Source: Kluyvera sichuanensis
Lineage (GTDB): Bacteria > Pseudomonadota > Gammaproteobacteria > Enterobacterales > Enterobacteriaceae
DNA: 64,000 nucleotides
Direction of reading: 5' to 3'
NCBI RefSeq assembly: GCF_014218705.1
Contig: NZ_JABBJF010000014.1
Location: forward strand, 43,958-107,957
The number at the start of each line of letters is the position of its first letter. Position 1 is the stretch's first letter. The position numbers and the translations under genes were made by a program. The notes beneath the pieces were generated by a model. The model did not search any database. It was not told the origin of the DNA and saw only the letters and a program-made list of their open reading frames with translations. Positions 8,319 through 18,527 of this stretch are shown in pieces.

Positions 8319-9065
8319 ATGTTGAATATCAACGAATTAGAAGTCTCGGTTGACGATAAAGCAATCCTGCGCGGCGTTAACCTGAACGTGCGCCCAGGCG
8401 AGGTGCACGCCATTATGGGGCCGAATGGCTCAGGGAAAAGTACGCTCTCCGCGACGCTGGCAGGCCGTGAGGATTACACCGTTACCGGCGGTTCGGTAAC
8501 GTTTAAGGGCAACGACCTGCTGGCGCTGTCGCCGGAAGAGCGAGCCGGAGAGGGCATCTTTATGGCCTTCCAGTATCCGGTCGAGATCCCAGGGGTCAGC
8601 AACCAGTTCTTCCTACAAACCGCGCTGAACTCGGTGCGCGCGCATCGCGGGCAGGAACCGCTGGATCGTTTTGACTTTCAGGATCTGATGGAAGAGAAAA
8701 TCGATCTGCTGAAGATGCCCGCGGATCTCCTGACCCGTTCGGTCAACGTCGGTTTCTCCGGCGGCGAGAAGAAGCGCAACGATATTCTACAGATGGCGGT
8801 GCTGGAGCCGGAGCTTTGCATTCTCGATGAAACGGACTCCGGGCTGGATATCGATGCCCTCAAAATCGTCGCCGACGGCGTGAACTCGCTGCGCGACGGT
8901 AAGCGGGCGTTTATCATCGTCACCCACTACCAGCGCATTCTGGATTACATCAAGCCGGACGTGGTGCACGTGCTCTACCAAGGGCGCATTGTGAAATCCG
9001 GCGACTTCCGTCTGGTGAAACAACTGGAGGAGCAGGGCTATGGCTGGCTTAGCGAACAACAGTAG
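8319..9065 (+). CDS. sufC: SufC, ABC-type ATPase of the Suf scaffold
   Basis: A 248-aa cytosolic ABC ATPase that drives conformational change of SufBD during cluster assembly. Walker A GPNGSGKST at residues 34-42, ABC signature variant FSGGEKKR near residue 150, Walker B LCILDETDSGLD, H-loop VTHYQR. It starts 17 bp after sufB and its end overlaps the start of sufD by 26 bp, suggesting translational coupling. Full length. Confidence 0.97.
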   Translation: MLNINELEVSVDDKAILRGVNLNVRPGEVHAIMGPNGSGKSTLSATLAGREDYTVTGGSVTFKGNDLLALSPEERAGEGIFMAFQYPVEIPGVSNQFFLQTALNSVRAHRGQEPLDRFDFQDLMEEKIDLLKMPADLLTRSVNVGFSGGEKKRNDILQMAVLEPELCILDETDSGLDIDALKIVADGVNSLRDGKRAFIIVTHYQRILDYIKPDVVHVLYQGRIVKSGDFRLVKQLEEQGYGWLSEQQ

Positions 9066-10314
9066 CGCGCTGCAACAGTGGCATGCGCTGTTCCAGTCGC
9101 GGGGCGGCAACGTGTCGCCTCAGGCGCAGCAGCACCTCCAGCAGGTACAAAAGCTGGGTCTGCCAACACGTAAAGATGAAGACTGGAAGTACACTTCGCT
9201 GGATAAACTACTTGCCAGCACTTTCGTCGCTCCGGCACTGCCAGCGCTGACCGTCGCAGAGCGCGATGCGCACGCGGTGGCGTTGGATGCCTACCGGCTG
9301 GTGTTTGTTGACGGGCAGTTCGATGCCCGACTGAGCGACGATTTATCGGCGAGCGGGTTTGAGGTGACGGTGGATAACCAGCGTCAATCGCTGCCGGATG
9401 CCGTGCACGGTGAAGTCTTCCTCCATCTGACCGAAGGGCTGGCAACCAGCGTGACCCATATTGCGGTGGCGCGTCATCAGCGTCCAGCAAAACCGCTGCT
9501 GTTGCTGCACATTACCCGCGGCCTTGATTCTGATGAGATGAACACTGCGCACTATCGTCACCATCTCCGCCTGGCGGAAGGGGCGCAGGCGACGGTGATT
9601 GAACAGTACGTGAGCCTGAATGCGGCGCGCCATTTTACCGGTGCGAGGTTGACCGCAGAGGTGGCGGACAACGCGCAACTTCAGCATCTTAAGCTGAACT
9701 GTGAAAATGCCCTGAGCTACCACTTCGCCCACAACGATCTGCGATTAGGGCGCGATGCCTCGGCCTTCAGCCACAGCTTCCTGTTGGGCGCGGCGGTCAC
9801 CCGTCACCACACCAGCACACAGCTGAATGGCGAGAACAGCACTCTACGGGTTAACAGCCTGTCGATGCCGGTGGGCAATGAAGTGTGTGATACCCGTACC
9901 TGGCTTGAACATAATCAGGGTTACTGCAACAGCCGCCAGCTCCATAAAACCATCGTGAACGATAAGGGGCGGGCGGTGTTTAACGGCGTGATTACCGTGG
10001 CGCCGCACGCGATTAAAACCGACGGGCAGATGACCAACAACAATCTATTGCTCGGTCGTCTGGCGGAAGTGGATACCAAGCCACAGCTGGAAATCTACGC
10101 CGATGACGTGAAGTGCAGCCACGGTGCCACCGTGGGGCGTATCGACGATGAGCAGCTCTTTTACTTACGCTCACGCGGGATAGCGCAGGAGGAGGCGAAA
10201 AAAATCATCCTCTATGCATTTGCCGCCGGGCTGACCGATGCCATTGCCCTGGAAGCGCTCAAGCAGCACGTGCTGGCGCGCATTGGGCTGCGTCTGGCAG
10301 GAGGTAAACAATGA
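9040..10314 (+). CDS. sufD: SufD, scaffold partner of SufB
   Basis: A 424-aa SufB paralogue forming the SufBC2D complex, needed for iron acquisition during assembly. The SufBD domain is recognised by [22 protein letters not shown] and [27 protein letters not shown], which holds the Cys and His proposed to take part in cluster formation. Start ATG 9040 overlaps sufC by 26 bp with GGAGGAGCAGGGC just before. The stop overlaps the sufS start by 4 bp (ATGA). Confidence 0.97.
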   Translation: MAGLANNSSALQQWHALFQSRGGNVSPQAQQHLQQVQKLGLPTRKDEDWKYTSLDKLLASTFVAPALPALTVAERDAHAVALDAYRLVFVDGQFDARLSDDLSASGFEVTVDNQRQSLPDAVHGEVFLHLTEGLATSVTHIAVARHQRPAKPLLLLHITRGLDSDEMNTAHYRHHLRLAEGAQATVIEQYVSLNAARHFTGARLTAEVADNAQLQHLKLNCENALSYHFAHNDLRLGRDASAFSHSFLLGAAVTRHHTSTQLNGENSTLRVNSLSMPVGNEVCDTRTWLEHNQGYCNSRQLHKTIVNDKGRAVFNGVITVAPHAIKTDGQMTNNNLLLGRLAEVDTKPQLEIYADDVKCSHGATVGRIDDEQLFYLRSRGIAQEEAKKIILYAFAAGLTDAIALEALKQHVLARIGLRLAGGKQ

Positions 10315-11531
10315 CTTTTTCCGTACAACAGGTTCGCGGTGATTTTCCGGTGCTGGCGCGTGAGGTTCACGGTCAGCCGCTGGTGTATCTCGACTCGGCC
10401 GCCAGCGCGCAAAAACCAGAGCAGGTGATCAACGCCGAAGCGACCTTTTATCGCCACGGCTATGCCGCCGTACACCGCGGGATCCACACGCTAAGCGCCG
10501 AAGCCACGCAGCGTATGGAAGATGTGCGTCAGAAAGTGGCGCACTTTCTCCATGCTGCCAGCGCCGAAGAGATCGTGTTTGTCCGCGGCACCACCGAGGC
10601 GATTAACCTGGTGGCGAATAGTTGGGGAAACAGCAACGTCAAGGCCGGTGACAATATCGTGATTACCGCCATGGAGCATCACGCCAATATCGTGCCCTGG
10701 CAGATGCTCTGTGCGCGCAGTGGGGCGGAACTGCGGGTGATTCCACTCACGCCTGACGGCACTCTGCAACTTGATGCCGTAGAGGCGCTGTTTGACGAAC
10801 GTACCCGGCTGCTGGCCGTCACCCAGGTCTCTAACGTACTGGGCACGGAAAATCCGCTACCGGCGCTGATCGCCCTGGCCCATCGCCACGGTGCGAAGGT
10901 GCTGGTGGACGGCGCGCAGGCGGTGATGCACCTGCCGGTGGACGTACAGACGTTGGACTGCGATTTCTATGCCTTCTCCGGTCATAAGCTCTATGGCCCG
11001 ACCGGGATCGGTGCGCTGTACGTCAAAGCGGAGATCCTGCAGGAGATGCCACCGTGGGAAGGGGGCGGCTCAATGATCGCCACCGTCAGCCTGACCGAAG
11101 GCACCACCTGGACCAAAGCGCCGTGGCGTTTTGAAGCGGGTACGCCTAACACCGGCGGCATTATTGGCCTCGGCGCGGCACTGGACTACGTGAATGCGCT
11201 GGGGCTGACGGCGATCGACGAATACGAGCAGACCCTGATGCGCTATGCGCTGGACGCGCTGACTACCGTGCCGGACCTGCACCTATACGGCCCCGCCGAG
11301 CGCCGTGGGGTAATTGCCTTTAACCTCGGCAAGCATCACGCCTATGACGTGGGCAGTTTTCTCGATAACTACGGCATCGCCGTACGTACCGGCCACCACT
11401 GCGCCATGCCGTTGATGGCATTTTACCAGGTTCCCGCCATGTGCCGGGCCTCGCTGGCGATGTACAACACCGTTGAAGAGGTCGACAGGCTGGTGGCAGG
11501 GTTACAGCGCATCAGGCGCTTATTGGGTTAA
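10311..11531 (+). CDS. sufS: SufS, PLP-dependent cysteine desulfurase
   Basis: A 406-aa group II cysteine desulfurase that takes sulfur from L-cysteine and passes it to SufE. The PLP lysine lies in [11 protein letters not shown] (about residue 226); the catalytic cysteine lies in [10 protein letters not shown] (about residue 364). Other family marks: [11 protein letters not shown] and [13 protein letters not shown]. Length equals E. coli SufS. Start ATG overlaps the sufD stop with GGAGG a few bases upstream. Confidence 0.97.
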   Translation: MTFSVQQVRGDFPVLAREVHGQPLVYLDSAASAQKPEQVINAEATFYRHGYAAVHRGIHTLSAEATQRMEDVRQKVAHFLHAASAEEIVFVRGTTEAINLVANSWGNSNVKAGDNIVITAMEHHANIVPWQMLCARSGAELRVIPLTPDGTLQLDAVEALFDERTRLLAVTQVSNVLGTENPLPALIALAHRHGAKVLVDGAQAVMHLPVDVQTLDCDFYAFSGHKLYGPTGIGALYVKAEILQEMPPWEGGGSMIATVSLTEGTTWTKAPWRFEAGTPNTGGIIGLGAALDYVNALGLTAIDEYEQTLMRYALDALTTVPDLHLYGPAERRGVIAFNLGKHHAYDVGSFLDNYGIAVRTGHHCAMPLMAFYQVPAMCRASLAMYNTVEEVDRLVAGLQRIRRLLG

Positions 11532-11543
11532 CAGGGAGCGACG

Positions 11544-11960
11544 ATGGCGGCTTTACCGGATAAAGACAAACTGCTGCGCAATTTCACGCGCTGCGCCAAC
11601 TGGGAAGAGAAGTACCTCTATATCATCGAGCTGGGGCAGCGCCTGGCACCGTTAAGCACCGAGTTGCACAGCCCTGAACACCTTATTCAGGGCTGCCAGA
11701 GCCAGGTGTGGATAGTCATGGGGCGCGATGAACAGGGCCGGATAACGCTGCAGGGCGATAGCGATGCCGCGATTGTTAAGGGCTTGATTGCCGTGGTGTT
11801 TATCCTCTACGATGGCATGACCGCCGCCGACGTTCAGACTTTCGATGTTCGCCCCTGGTTTGAACAGCTGGCGCTGGCGCAGCATCTGACACCGTCGCGT
11901 TCCCAGGGGCTGGAGGCGATGATTCGGGCAATTCGTACGCAAGCAGCAAGTTTTAGCTAA
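11544..11960 (+). CDS. sufE: SufE, sulfur acceptor and SufS activator
   Basis: A 138-aa protein that accepts persulfide from SufS and transfers it to SufB. The acceptor cysteine is in [10 protein letters not shown] at about residue 51. The rest ([42 protein letters not shown]) is typical SufE. Last gene of the operon; starts 12 bp after sufS with AGGGAGCGACG in front. Confidence 0.97.
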   Translation: MAALPDKDKLLRNFTRCANWEEKYLYIIELGQRLAPLSTELHSPEHLIQGCQSQVWIVMGRDEQGRITLQGDSDAAIVKGLIAVVFILYDGMTAADVQTFDVRPWFEQLALAQHLTPSRSQGLEAMIRAIRTQAASFS

Positions 11961-11993
11961 TATCAAATAGACAGCTTTCATTCTGTTACGAAA

Positions 11994-12011
11994 GGCGGGT
12001 TTAAGCCCGCC
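11994..12011. terminator. Hairpin after the suf operon
   Basis: GGCGGG (11994-11999), loop TTTAAG, CCCGCC (12006-12011). No T-run follows, so it may be an attenuating or mRNA-stabilising hairpin rather than a full terminator. Confidence 0.5.
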
Positions 12012-12069
12012 ACGCTGGTGGTTCAGCTTTCTGGCACGTTGTCAGTGAATATGAATAAGGAATCCAGAT

Positions 12070-13086
12070 ATGAAGCGCGCGTCCCTCTTAACACTCAGCA
12101 TTTTAGGAGCCCTCAGCGCCATTTCCAGCGCCTGGGCCGTTGACTACCCATTACCCCCCGCCAATAGTCGTTTAATCGGCCAGAATCAAACCTACACCGT
12201 TCAGGACGGTGATAAGAACCTACAGGCCATCGCCCGGCGCTTTGATACGGCGGCGATGCTGATCCTCGAGGCCAACAATACCATCGCGCCGGTGCCAAGA
12301 CCCGGTACCGTTGTGACTATCCCGTCGCAGATGCTATTGCCGGATGTGCCGCGTGAAGGGATTGTGGTGAACCTGGCTGAACTGCGCCTTTACTACTTCC
12401 CGCCGGGAGAGCAGCAGGTGCAGGTCTATCCTATTGGCATCGGTCTGCAAGGGCTGGAGACGCCGGAAATGACGACACGCGTGGGGCAGAAGATCCCGAA
12501 CCCGACCTGGACGCCAACGGCGGGCATCCGCGCGCGTTCCCTGGAACGTGGCGTCACGTTGCCCGCGGTGGTTCCTGCGGGTCCCGGTAACCCGCTGGGC
12601 CTCTTTGCGCTGCGCCTGGCGTACGGTAACGGCGAATATCTCATTCACGGCACTAACGCCCCGGACAGCGTCGGTCTGCGCGTCAGCTCGGGTTGTATTC
12701 GCATGAATGCGCCAGATATCAAAGCGCTGTTTGCTCAGGTACGCAGTGGAACGCCGGTCAGGGTGATCAACGAACCGGTGAAGTACGCCGTCGAGCCGGA
12801 TGGTTCTCGCTATCTGGAAGTGCATCGCCCGCTGTCGCAGAACGAAGCACAAGACACGCAAACCATGAAGATGACGTTATCCCCTGGCTTTAAGCAGTTC
12901 GTCCAGCAGGCGAGCGTAAGCGAAGACCAGGTGAAGAAAACGCTGTCGCGTCGTGCCGGTTATCCGGTGATTATCTCTACGGGGAAAGGAACGGCTTCTG
13001 CGGCTGAACCGGTGCTGTCGGTACAGAACAGTGCGCGGGGAGAAACGGTGGGGGCAGAAACGTCATCCGGAAAGGTGACGCAGTAG
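12070..13086 (+). CDS. ldtE: L,D-transpeptidase LdtE (YnhG)
   Basis: A 338-aa periplasmic enzyme that forms 3-3 (mDap-mDap) cross-links in peptidoglycan. Signal peptide to about residue 23 (ISSAWA); LysM domain about residues 40-85 ([18 protein letters not shown]...NNTIAPV); YkuD catalytic domain with [24 protein letters not shown], which holds the catalytic His and Cys (SSGCIRM). Same place and size as E. coli ynhG. Terminates next to the convergent lpp, an enzyme-substrate neighbour: Lpp is attached to peptidoglycan by related Ldt enzymes. Confidence 0.95.
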   Translation: MKRASLLTLSILGALSAISSAWAVDYPLPPANSRLIGQNQTYTVQDGDKNLQAIARRFDTAAMLILEANNTIAPVPRPGTVVTIPSQMLLPDVPREGIVVNLAELRLYYFPPGEQQVQVYPIGIGLQGLETPEMTTRVGQKIPNPTWTPTAGIRARSLERGVTLPAVVPAGPGNPLGLFALRLAYGNGEYLIHGTNAPDSVGLRVSSGCIRMNAPDIKALFAQVRSGTPVRVINEPVKYAVEPDGSRYLEVHRPLSQNEAQDTQTMKMTLSPGFKQFVQQASVSEDQVKKTLSRRAGYPVIISTGKGTASAAEPVLSVQNSARGETVGAETSSGKVTQ

Positions 13087-13106
13087 AGCAGGGGAAAATC
13101 GCAGGC

Positions 13107-13137
13107 AAAAAAAATGGCGCACAATGTGCGCCATTTT
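13107..13137 (-). terminator. lpp intrinsic terminator
   Basis: AATGGCGCAC / GTGCGCCATT stem around AAT, with A-run (T-run on the minus strand) at 13107-13113. It also lies just after ldtE and may serve both genes. Confidence 0.85.
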
Positions 13138-13151
13138 TATTACCAGAACTC

Positions 13152-13400
<249 letters not shown>

Positions 13401-13424
13401 CTAGATTGAGTTAATCTCCATGTA

Positions 13425-13465
13425 GCGTTACAAGTATTACACAAACTTTTTTATATTGAGAATAT
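13425..13465 (-). promoter_or_regulatory. lpp promoter
   Basis: On the minus strand the sequence around TAATACT (13433-13439) followed by TGTAACGCTACATGG is nearly the same as the well-known strong E. coli lpp promoter, with its AT-rich upstream element (to about 13470). No gene lies between here and the pykF terminator at 13644. Confidence 0.75.
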
Positions 13466-13643
13466 TTTTTTATGCGTTTTCCCTTATTTTTGATCGTTCG
13501 CTCAAAGAACCATCGACTTTAGGATTTTGTGGCGAAAAAGTGTGTGAAAACAGGGAACTTCCATCGGATTCATCTTAGAAAAACCGAGTTTAAATAGTGA
13601 CAGCCTATTTGATTTTTTATTGAGCTCAGTTATCTGAGTGTAT

Positions 13644-13671
13644 AAAAAAAGCGCCCAGAGGGCGCTTTTTT
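13644..13671 (-). terminator. pykF terminator
   Basis: GCGCCC AGA GGGCGC (13651-13665) flanked by A-run and T-run on both sides; a bidirectional terminator immediately after pykF. Confidence 0.9.
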
Positions 13672-13699
13672 AAGCAAACTATAATAAGTATGTGGATTA

Positions 13700-15112
13700 T
13701 TACAGTACGTGCACGGATGCAGTGTTGGTGGTTCCGCTTGGAACCAGCGCACCAGAAACCATGACAACAACGTCACCTTTCTGAGCCAGACCGCTTTCCA
13801 GAGCCACTTCTTTACCCATACGGTAGAAATCATCGGTAGAGCTGATTTCTTTGACAACCTGAGCGATAACGCCTTTGCTCAGTACCAGCTGACGAGCAGT
13901 GGTTTCGTTGGTGGTCAGTGCCAGAATGGTGGCATCCGGGAAGTATTTACGGATAGCACGTGCAGATTTACCACCCTGGGTAGCAACCACGATCAGCGGT
14001 GCGTCCAGTTTTTCAGCAGTTTCAACGGCGCCACGGCATACGGCTTCAGTGATGCGCAGTTTGCGGCTGTCGTTGTTGAAGTCCAGACGGCTGGTCATCA
14101 CGCGGTCAGTACGTTCGCAGATGGTAGCCATGATGGTTACCGCTTCCAGCGGGTACTTACCTTTAGCGGATTCGCCGGACAGCATCACTGCATCAGTACC
14201 GTCGAGGATGGCGTTCGCTACGTCGCCTGCTTCTGCGCGGGTAGGACGTGGGTTTTTGATCATGGAATCCAGCATCTGGGTCGCGGTGATAACGACTTTA
14301 CGTGCACGGATACATTTTTCGATGATCATCTTCTGCGCGAAGATAACTTCTTCAACTGGGATCTCAACGCCCATATCGCCACGAGCAACCATGATACCGT
14401 CAGACGCTTCGAGGATTTCGTCGAAGTTGTTCAGGCCTTCCTGGTTTTCGATTTTGGAGATGATCTGGATGTTTTCGCCGCCGTGCGCCTTCAGGTGCTC
14501 ACGGATTTCAACAACGTCAGAACGTTTACGGATAAAGGACGCTGCAACGAAGTCAACGCCTTGCTCGCAGCCGAAGATCAGATCCTGTTTGTCTTTCTCA
14601 GCCAGTGCTGGCAGAGCGATAGAAACGCCTGGCAGGTTAACGCCTTTGTTTTCGCCCAGGTCACCGTTGTTCAGCACTTTACAGATAACCTTGTTACCTT
14701 CGATAGCGGTTACTTCCATACCGATCAGACCATCGTCTACCAGTACGGTGTTGCCCACGGTCAGGTCAGTGGTGAAGCCTTCGTAAGTCACAGCAACGAT
14801 TTCGCTGTTACCCACAACGGATTTGTCGGTGGTGAAAGTGAAGGTCTGGCCCGCTTTCAGGGAAACGTCGTTACCGCCTTCCAGCTTGATGGTACGGATT
14901 TCTGGACCTTTGGTATCCAGCAGGATAGCTGCTTTCTTACCGGTTTTGCTCAGCACGTTGCGCAGGTTTTTGATGCGCTGACCGTGTTCAGCATAGTCGC
15001 CGTGGGAGAAGTTCAGACGCATGACGTTCATGCCAGCGTCAAGCATTTTGCCTAACATCTCTTCGGATTCAGTTTTCGGCCCGATGGTACAAACAATTTT
15101 GGTCTTTTTCAT
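13700..15112 (-). CDS. pykF: Pyruvate kinase I
   Basis: A 470-aa glycolytic enzyme converting PEP and ADP to pyruvate and ATP, allosterically activated by fructose 1,6-bisphosphate. Starts [20 protein letters not shown]; the in-frame ATG 60 bases upstream adds a non-homologous leader and is rejected. Substrate-site marks: [34 protein letters not shown] (catalytic Lys), [12 protein letters not shown], and [27 protein letters not shown]-terminal effector domain complete. Upstream Cra site indicates catabolite control as in E. coli. Confidence 0.98.
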   Translation of the reverse strand: MKKTKIVCTIGPKTESEEMLGKMLDAGMNVMRLNFSHGDYAEHGQRIKNLRNVLSKTGKKAAILLDTKGPEIRTIKLEGGNDVSLKAGQTFTFTTDKSVVGNSEIVAVTYEGFTTDLTVGNTVLVDDGLIGMEVTAIEGNKVICKVLNNGDLGENKGVNLPGVSIALPALAEKDKQDLIFGCEQGVDFVAASFIRKRSDVVEIREHLKAHGGENIQIISKIENQEGLNNFDEILEASDGIMVARGDMGVEIPVEEVIFAQKMIIEKCIRARKVVITATQMLDSMIKNPRPTRAEAGDVANAILDGTDAVMLSGESAKGKYPLEAVTIMATICERTDRVMTSRLDFNNDSRKLRITEAVCRGAVETAEKLDAPLIVVATQGGKSARAIRKYFPDATILALTTNETTARQLVLSKGVIAQVVKEISSTDDFYRMGKEVALESGLAQKGDVVVMVSGALVPSGTTNTASVHVL

Positions 15113-15331
15113 GACAGTCTTAGTCTTTAAGTTGAGATTGAGAAGGATTGGGATTTTGAATTCTCGCTCCATGCGCGCACGGCCACGGAGTCAAACCGGT
15201 ATTACGAAAGTTGCTATGCCACGCCATAAGGATAGGTGACATAAAAAAAGCGTGCAGAGGAAAGTGTGCTAGAGGTTCAGCATAGTTAAATAGGCGATGT
15301 TTTAATCGTTTATTAATGCAGTCCAATGAGC

Positions 15332-15343
15332 TGAAACCATTCA
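15332..15343. promoter_or_regulatory. Cra (FruR) operator upstream of pykF
   Basis: TGAAACCATTCA differs at two positions from the consensus TGAAACGTTTCA. In E. coli pykF is directly repressed by Cra. It is 220 bp before the pykF start, in a 465-bp gap shared with the divergent fumD; the rest of the gap is AT-rich with no further gene. Confidence 0.7.
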
Positions 15344-15577
15344 AGAAAGAAACGCCGCAGATTATACGATGTTATGTTGCAAAAAGAAAATAAAAACACT
15401 GTTTCAAAATCAAAAGGCGCTAATTAACAAAACAAAAACGAATTATTTCTAAAAATGTAACAGCGAAGATGCGCAACAAACTGCGGAAAGCCGCGCGGTA
15501 GCCGTTGCTGATTTGCTTTATCTACTAATAGAATCAATAATAATTTGATTCTTAATGGAAATTAGCGAGCGTAAACG

Positions 15578-15790
15578 ATGGGAAATCAGGCGAAAGACGA
15601 CGTTTTATATCAGGAAATGTGCCGCGTGGTGGGCAAGGTAGTGCTGGAGATGCGTGATTTAGGCCAGGAGCCAAAGCATATTGTGATTGCTGGTGTGGTG
15701 CGCACGGCGCTGGCGAATAACAAAATCCAGCGCTCTGAGCTGACGCGTGAAGCGATGCAAAAAGTGGTGACTGCGCTTTCAGGGCAGTGA
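15578..15790 (+). CDS. fumD: FumD (YdhZ), small fumarase-like protein
   Basis: A 70-aa protein with the highly conserved core MCRVVGKVVLEMRDLGQEPKHIVIAGVVRTALANN, matching E. coli YdhZ, which sits beside pykF in the same orientation and has been reported to have fumarase activity (FumD). Full length. GCGAG lies 8-10 bases before the ATG. Divergent from pykF. Confidence 0.9.
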   Translation: MGNQAKDDVLYQEMCRVVGKVVLEMRDLGQEPKHIVIAGVVRTALANNKIQRSELTREAMQKVVTALSGQ

Positions 15791-15813
15791 TAACGTCTTG
15801 AAATAAATAATGA

Positions 15814-16452
15814 TCAAGCGATGACGAAGCGTAGAATAGCTTTCACCGCCAGCTCGCTGTGGTGGGAAATCAGCGCATCGTCATCGATGTCCGGAAGCGG
15901 ACCGTCCAGATAGAGGCTGTTAAAGCTATAAAAGTTGGAAACCTGATAGAAGCTGAAGCTGCTGATAAGACGATGCACGTCGCGGGCTTCAAGCGCAGGC
16001 TGAAAAATCCCCTGCGCCTGCCCGCGATGAAGAATGTGTTCCAGCAGCGAAAGGGCGCTTTTATTGAGTCGTTTCAGGTCGCCTGACGCCAGCAACCATT
16101 TCCCACGCTGCATGTTCTCCATACAGATAATCCGCATAAAATCCGCATGTTCGGCGTGGTAGCGCACGCTCCACTTCACCAGTTGCACCAGTGCTTCTAC
16201 CGGCGGCTGATTCTCCAGACCGAGTTGCTGCTCCGTTTCACGGATCCGCGAATAGACATACTGAAGAACCGACTGGTACAGCTGCTCTTTCGTTTTGAAA
16301 TAGTAAACCACCATACGTTTGGTGGTCTGCGCTTCCCCGGCAATCTGTTCCATTCTGGCTCCCGCCAGCCCATGTTCGGCAAACACGGCAATGGCCGCGT
16401 TGAAAATACGGTTCTTCAGCGACTGGGCTTCGTCTTGAGTAATGGCGGACAT
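15814..16452 (-). CDS. TetR-family regulator of the shikimate/quinate catabolic genes (inferred)
   Basis: A 212-aa TetR protein: N-terminal HTH (about residues 11-57; RIFNAAIAVFAEHGLAGARMEQIAGEAQTTKRMVVYYFKTKEQLY) and a C-terminal ligand domain of the TetR_C type. Start ATG 16452 has AGGAG six bases upstream; an upstream in-frame ATG at 16497 would put the start inside the shared promoter. It is transcribed away from the dehydroshikimate dehydratase operon, and the 132-bp gap holds TGAACCAAATGATTCA. The same motif recurs twice before the PQQ dehydrogenase gene at 55 kb, so I infer it controls both loci. The ligand is unknown; an intermediate such as shikimate or protocatechuate is plausible. 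Confidence 0.85.
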   Translation of the reverse strand: MSAITQDEAQSLKNRIFNAAIAVFAEHGLAGARMEQIAGEAQTTKRMVVYYFKTKEQLYQSVLQYVYSRIRETEQQLGLENQPPVEALVQLVKWSVRYHAEHADFMRIICMENMQRGKWLLASGDLKRLNKSALSLLEHILHRGQAQGIFQPALEARDVHRLISSFSFYQVSNFYSFNSLYLDGPLPDIDDDALISHHSELAVKAILRFVIA

Positions 16453-16530
16453 AACAACTCCTGTTAACTTTTCCAAGGGAACAAAAAATACACACAATGA
16501 TCACAATTTAGCAACCAAATATGGCGCTGG

Positions 16531-16546
16531 TGAACCAAATGATTCA
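16531..16546. promoter_or_regulatory. Predicted TetR operator in the divergent promoter
   Basis: TGAACCAAATGATTCA is a near-palindrome (TGAA...TTCA) between the TetR gene and the dehydratase gene. A second partial copy, AACCAAATATGG, lies at 16513-16524. The motif matches sites at 55120 and 55215 before the PQQ dehydrogenase. Confidence 0.7.
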
Positions 16547-16584
16547 TATTCATCCCACCGTTACCGCATGAGCCTGGTGAAACT

Positions 16585-18435
16585 ATGTTGCGTTCTATTG
16601 CTACCGTGTCTATTTCTGGAACCCTGCCTGAAAAGCTGAGCGCAATTGCGGCGGCAGGCTATCAGGGCGTTGAGATCTTCGAAAATGATTTGCTCTATTA
16701 TACCGGCACGCCTGCGGATGTCCGTAGCATGGCCGACGATCTGGGGCTTAAAATCACCTTATTTCAGCCGTTTCGCGATTTTGAAGGCGGCACCCGTGCG
16801 CAGTTTGCCGCCAACCTTGAGCGGGCAAAGCGTAAATTTGCGCTGATGCACGAACTGGGCTGCGACACGCTGTTGCTTTGCAGTAACGTTCAGGCGGACT
16901 GTTCTGCCGATATTGACCTCCAGATTGCCGATCTCCGCGCATTGGCGACGCTTGCCGAGCAGGAAAATATCCGCATTGGCTATGAAGCGCTGGCCTGGGG
17001 AACGCACGTCAATCGCTGGTACCAGGCGTGGGAAAGGGTGAAGGCGGTAGATAGCCCGGCGCTGGGTATTGTGCTCGACAGCTTCCACATTCTGTCGCTC
17101 GGTGACGATCTCAGCCGTTTGCACGACGTCCCAGTCGATAAAATTACCTTCCTGCAACTGGCCGATGCACCGTTGATGAAAATGGACGTGCTCGAATGGA
17201 GCCGCCATTTCCGCTGCTTCCCCGGCCAGGGGGAACTGCCGCTGGTGGAGTTTACGCGTGAACTCACGCGGGTAGGCTATCGTGGGCCGTGGTCGCTGGA
17301 GATCTTTAACGACGGCTTCCGCGCTTCACCGAATGGCGCAACGGCCAAAGATGGCTATCGCTCTCTGCTGTGGCTGGAAGAGCAGACGCACCGTGCGCTG
17401 GGCCGCACTGATGCCGACCTGTTCCAGACCGCTAATTTACCCACCTATCAAGGCACCGAGTTTATTGAGTTTGCCGCCAGCCCTGCAGAGGCCAAAAAGC
17501 TGAGTGCCATGCTCAGTGGCATGGGCTTCACGCTTGCCGGCACGCACCGTTCAAAACAGGTAGCGCTGTGGAGCAACGGCGGGGCGCGGGTGATTATTAA
17601 CTATCAGCCGCACAGCTGGGCCGATCACTTTTACCAGCGTCACGGCGTATCGCTGTGCGCAATGGCGCTGCGGGTTAGCGCAAGCGCACCGATTGTGGCG
17701 CGGGCAAAAGCCTATGGTTATGCCACCTGGCAGGGTGAGGTGGGGCCAAATGAGAGTGCGATCCCAGCGGTTTGCGCACCCGACGGCAGCCTCATCTATC
17801 TGGTGGAGGGCAATCAAGATATCTATAGCCAGGATTTTAACCTCACCGCGACGGCAAACGGCGGGGCGCTGCTGGGTATTGATCATCTGGCACTAGGGAT
17901 GGAGGCCGACAGCCGTGATAACTGGGTAATGTTCTGTCGGGCGGTACTCGGCTTTACGCTGGAGCATGAACAGACGATGCCCGACCCGTACGGCCTGGTG
18001 CGCAGCCTGGCGGTACAAAGCCCGCAGGGCAACATTCGCCTGGCGCTGAATATCTCGCAAAGCCGGGCTACTCAGATTGCGCGTTCCGTTGCCTGCTATC
18101 AGGGGGCCGGGCTTCAGCATGCGGCGTTTGCCTGCCAGGATCTGCCGGGATTACTGGATAAGCAACCGCTGGCGGACTCGCTCTCCTTGCCGGTACCGGC
18201 AAACTACTATGACGATCTGCTGGCCCGTTTTGGCGGCCCGGAGCAGGTTGCCCTTATGCAGCGTCAACAAATTCTCTACGACCGTGATGCTGCTGGCGGT
18301 GAGTTCTTACATCGCTACACATGGCCCTTCAGCGAAGGACGCTTCTTCTTTGAATTAACCGAAAGACGCCACGGCTATACGCAGTATGGCGCGGTCAATG
18401 CCGCCGTTCGACTTTCGGCTATGCAGTACCGTTAG
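16585..18435 (+). CDS. quiC: 3-dehydroshikimate dehydratase fused to an HPPD-like domain (QuiC type)
   Basis: A 616-aa two-domain protein. Residues 1-270 form a sugar-phosphate-isomerase/AP-endonuclease-2 TIM barrel (GYQGVEIFENDLL, NIRIGYEALAWGTHVNRW, GIVLDSFHILSLGDD, PWSLEIFNDGFR), with metal-binding Glu/Asp/His as in 3-dehydroshikimate dehydratases. Residues about 290-616 are a VOC/4-hydroxyphenylpyruvate-dioxygenase-like region (GIDHLALGM, GLQHAAFACQDL, GEFLHRYTWPFSEGRFFFELTERR). This fusion is known in pseudomonad QuiC proteins, which make protocatechuate from 3-dehydroshikimate. First gene of an operon with a transporter and a shikimate dehydrogenase. Symbol is by family. Confidence 0.85.
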   Translation: MLRSIATVSISGTLPEKLSAIAAAGYQGVEIFENDLLYYTGTPADVRSMADDLGLKITLFQPFRDFEGGTRAQFAANLERAKRKFALMHELGCDTLLLCSNVQADCSADIDLQIADLRALATLAEQENIRIGYEALAWGTHVNRWYQAWERVKAVDSPALGIVLDSFHILSLGDDLSRLHDVPVDKITFLQLADAPLMKMDVLEWSRHFRCFPGQGELPLVEFTRELTRVGYRGPWSLEIFNDGFRASPNGATAKDGYRSLLWLEEQTHRALGRTDADLFQTANLPTYQGTEFIEFAASPAEAKKLSAMLSGMGFTLAGTHRSKQVALWSNGGARVIINYQPHSWADHFYQRHGVSLCAMALRVSASAPIVARAKAYGYATWQGEVGPNESAIPAVCAPDGSLIYLVEGNQDIYSQDFNLTATANGGALLGIDHLALGMEADSRDNWVMFCRAVLGFTLEHEQTMPDPYGLVRSLAVQSPQGNIRLALNISQSRATQIARSVACYQGAGLQHAAFACQDLPGLLDKQPLADSLSLPVPANYYDDLLARFGGPEQVALMQRQQILYDRDAAGGEFLHRYTWPFSEGRFFFELTERRHGYTQYGAVNAAVRLSAMQYR

Positions 18436-18527
18436 CGCACTGGAATGAACCACCCGGTACGCCAACGTCACAGGACAGACCATAACTATAAACACGCATC
18501 TGCACTCGACAACGACAGGTAACGACT

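Noticed and set aside
13709..15055. 448-codon plus-strand frame inside pykF
   Set aside because: Antisense shadow of a highly biased gene; pykF is complete and conserved on the other strand.
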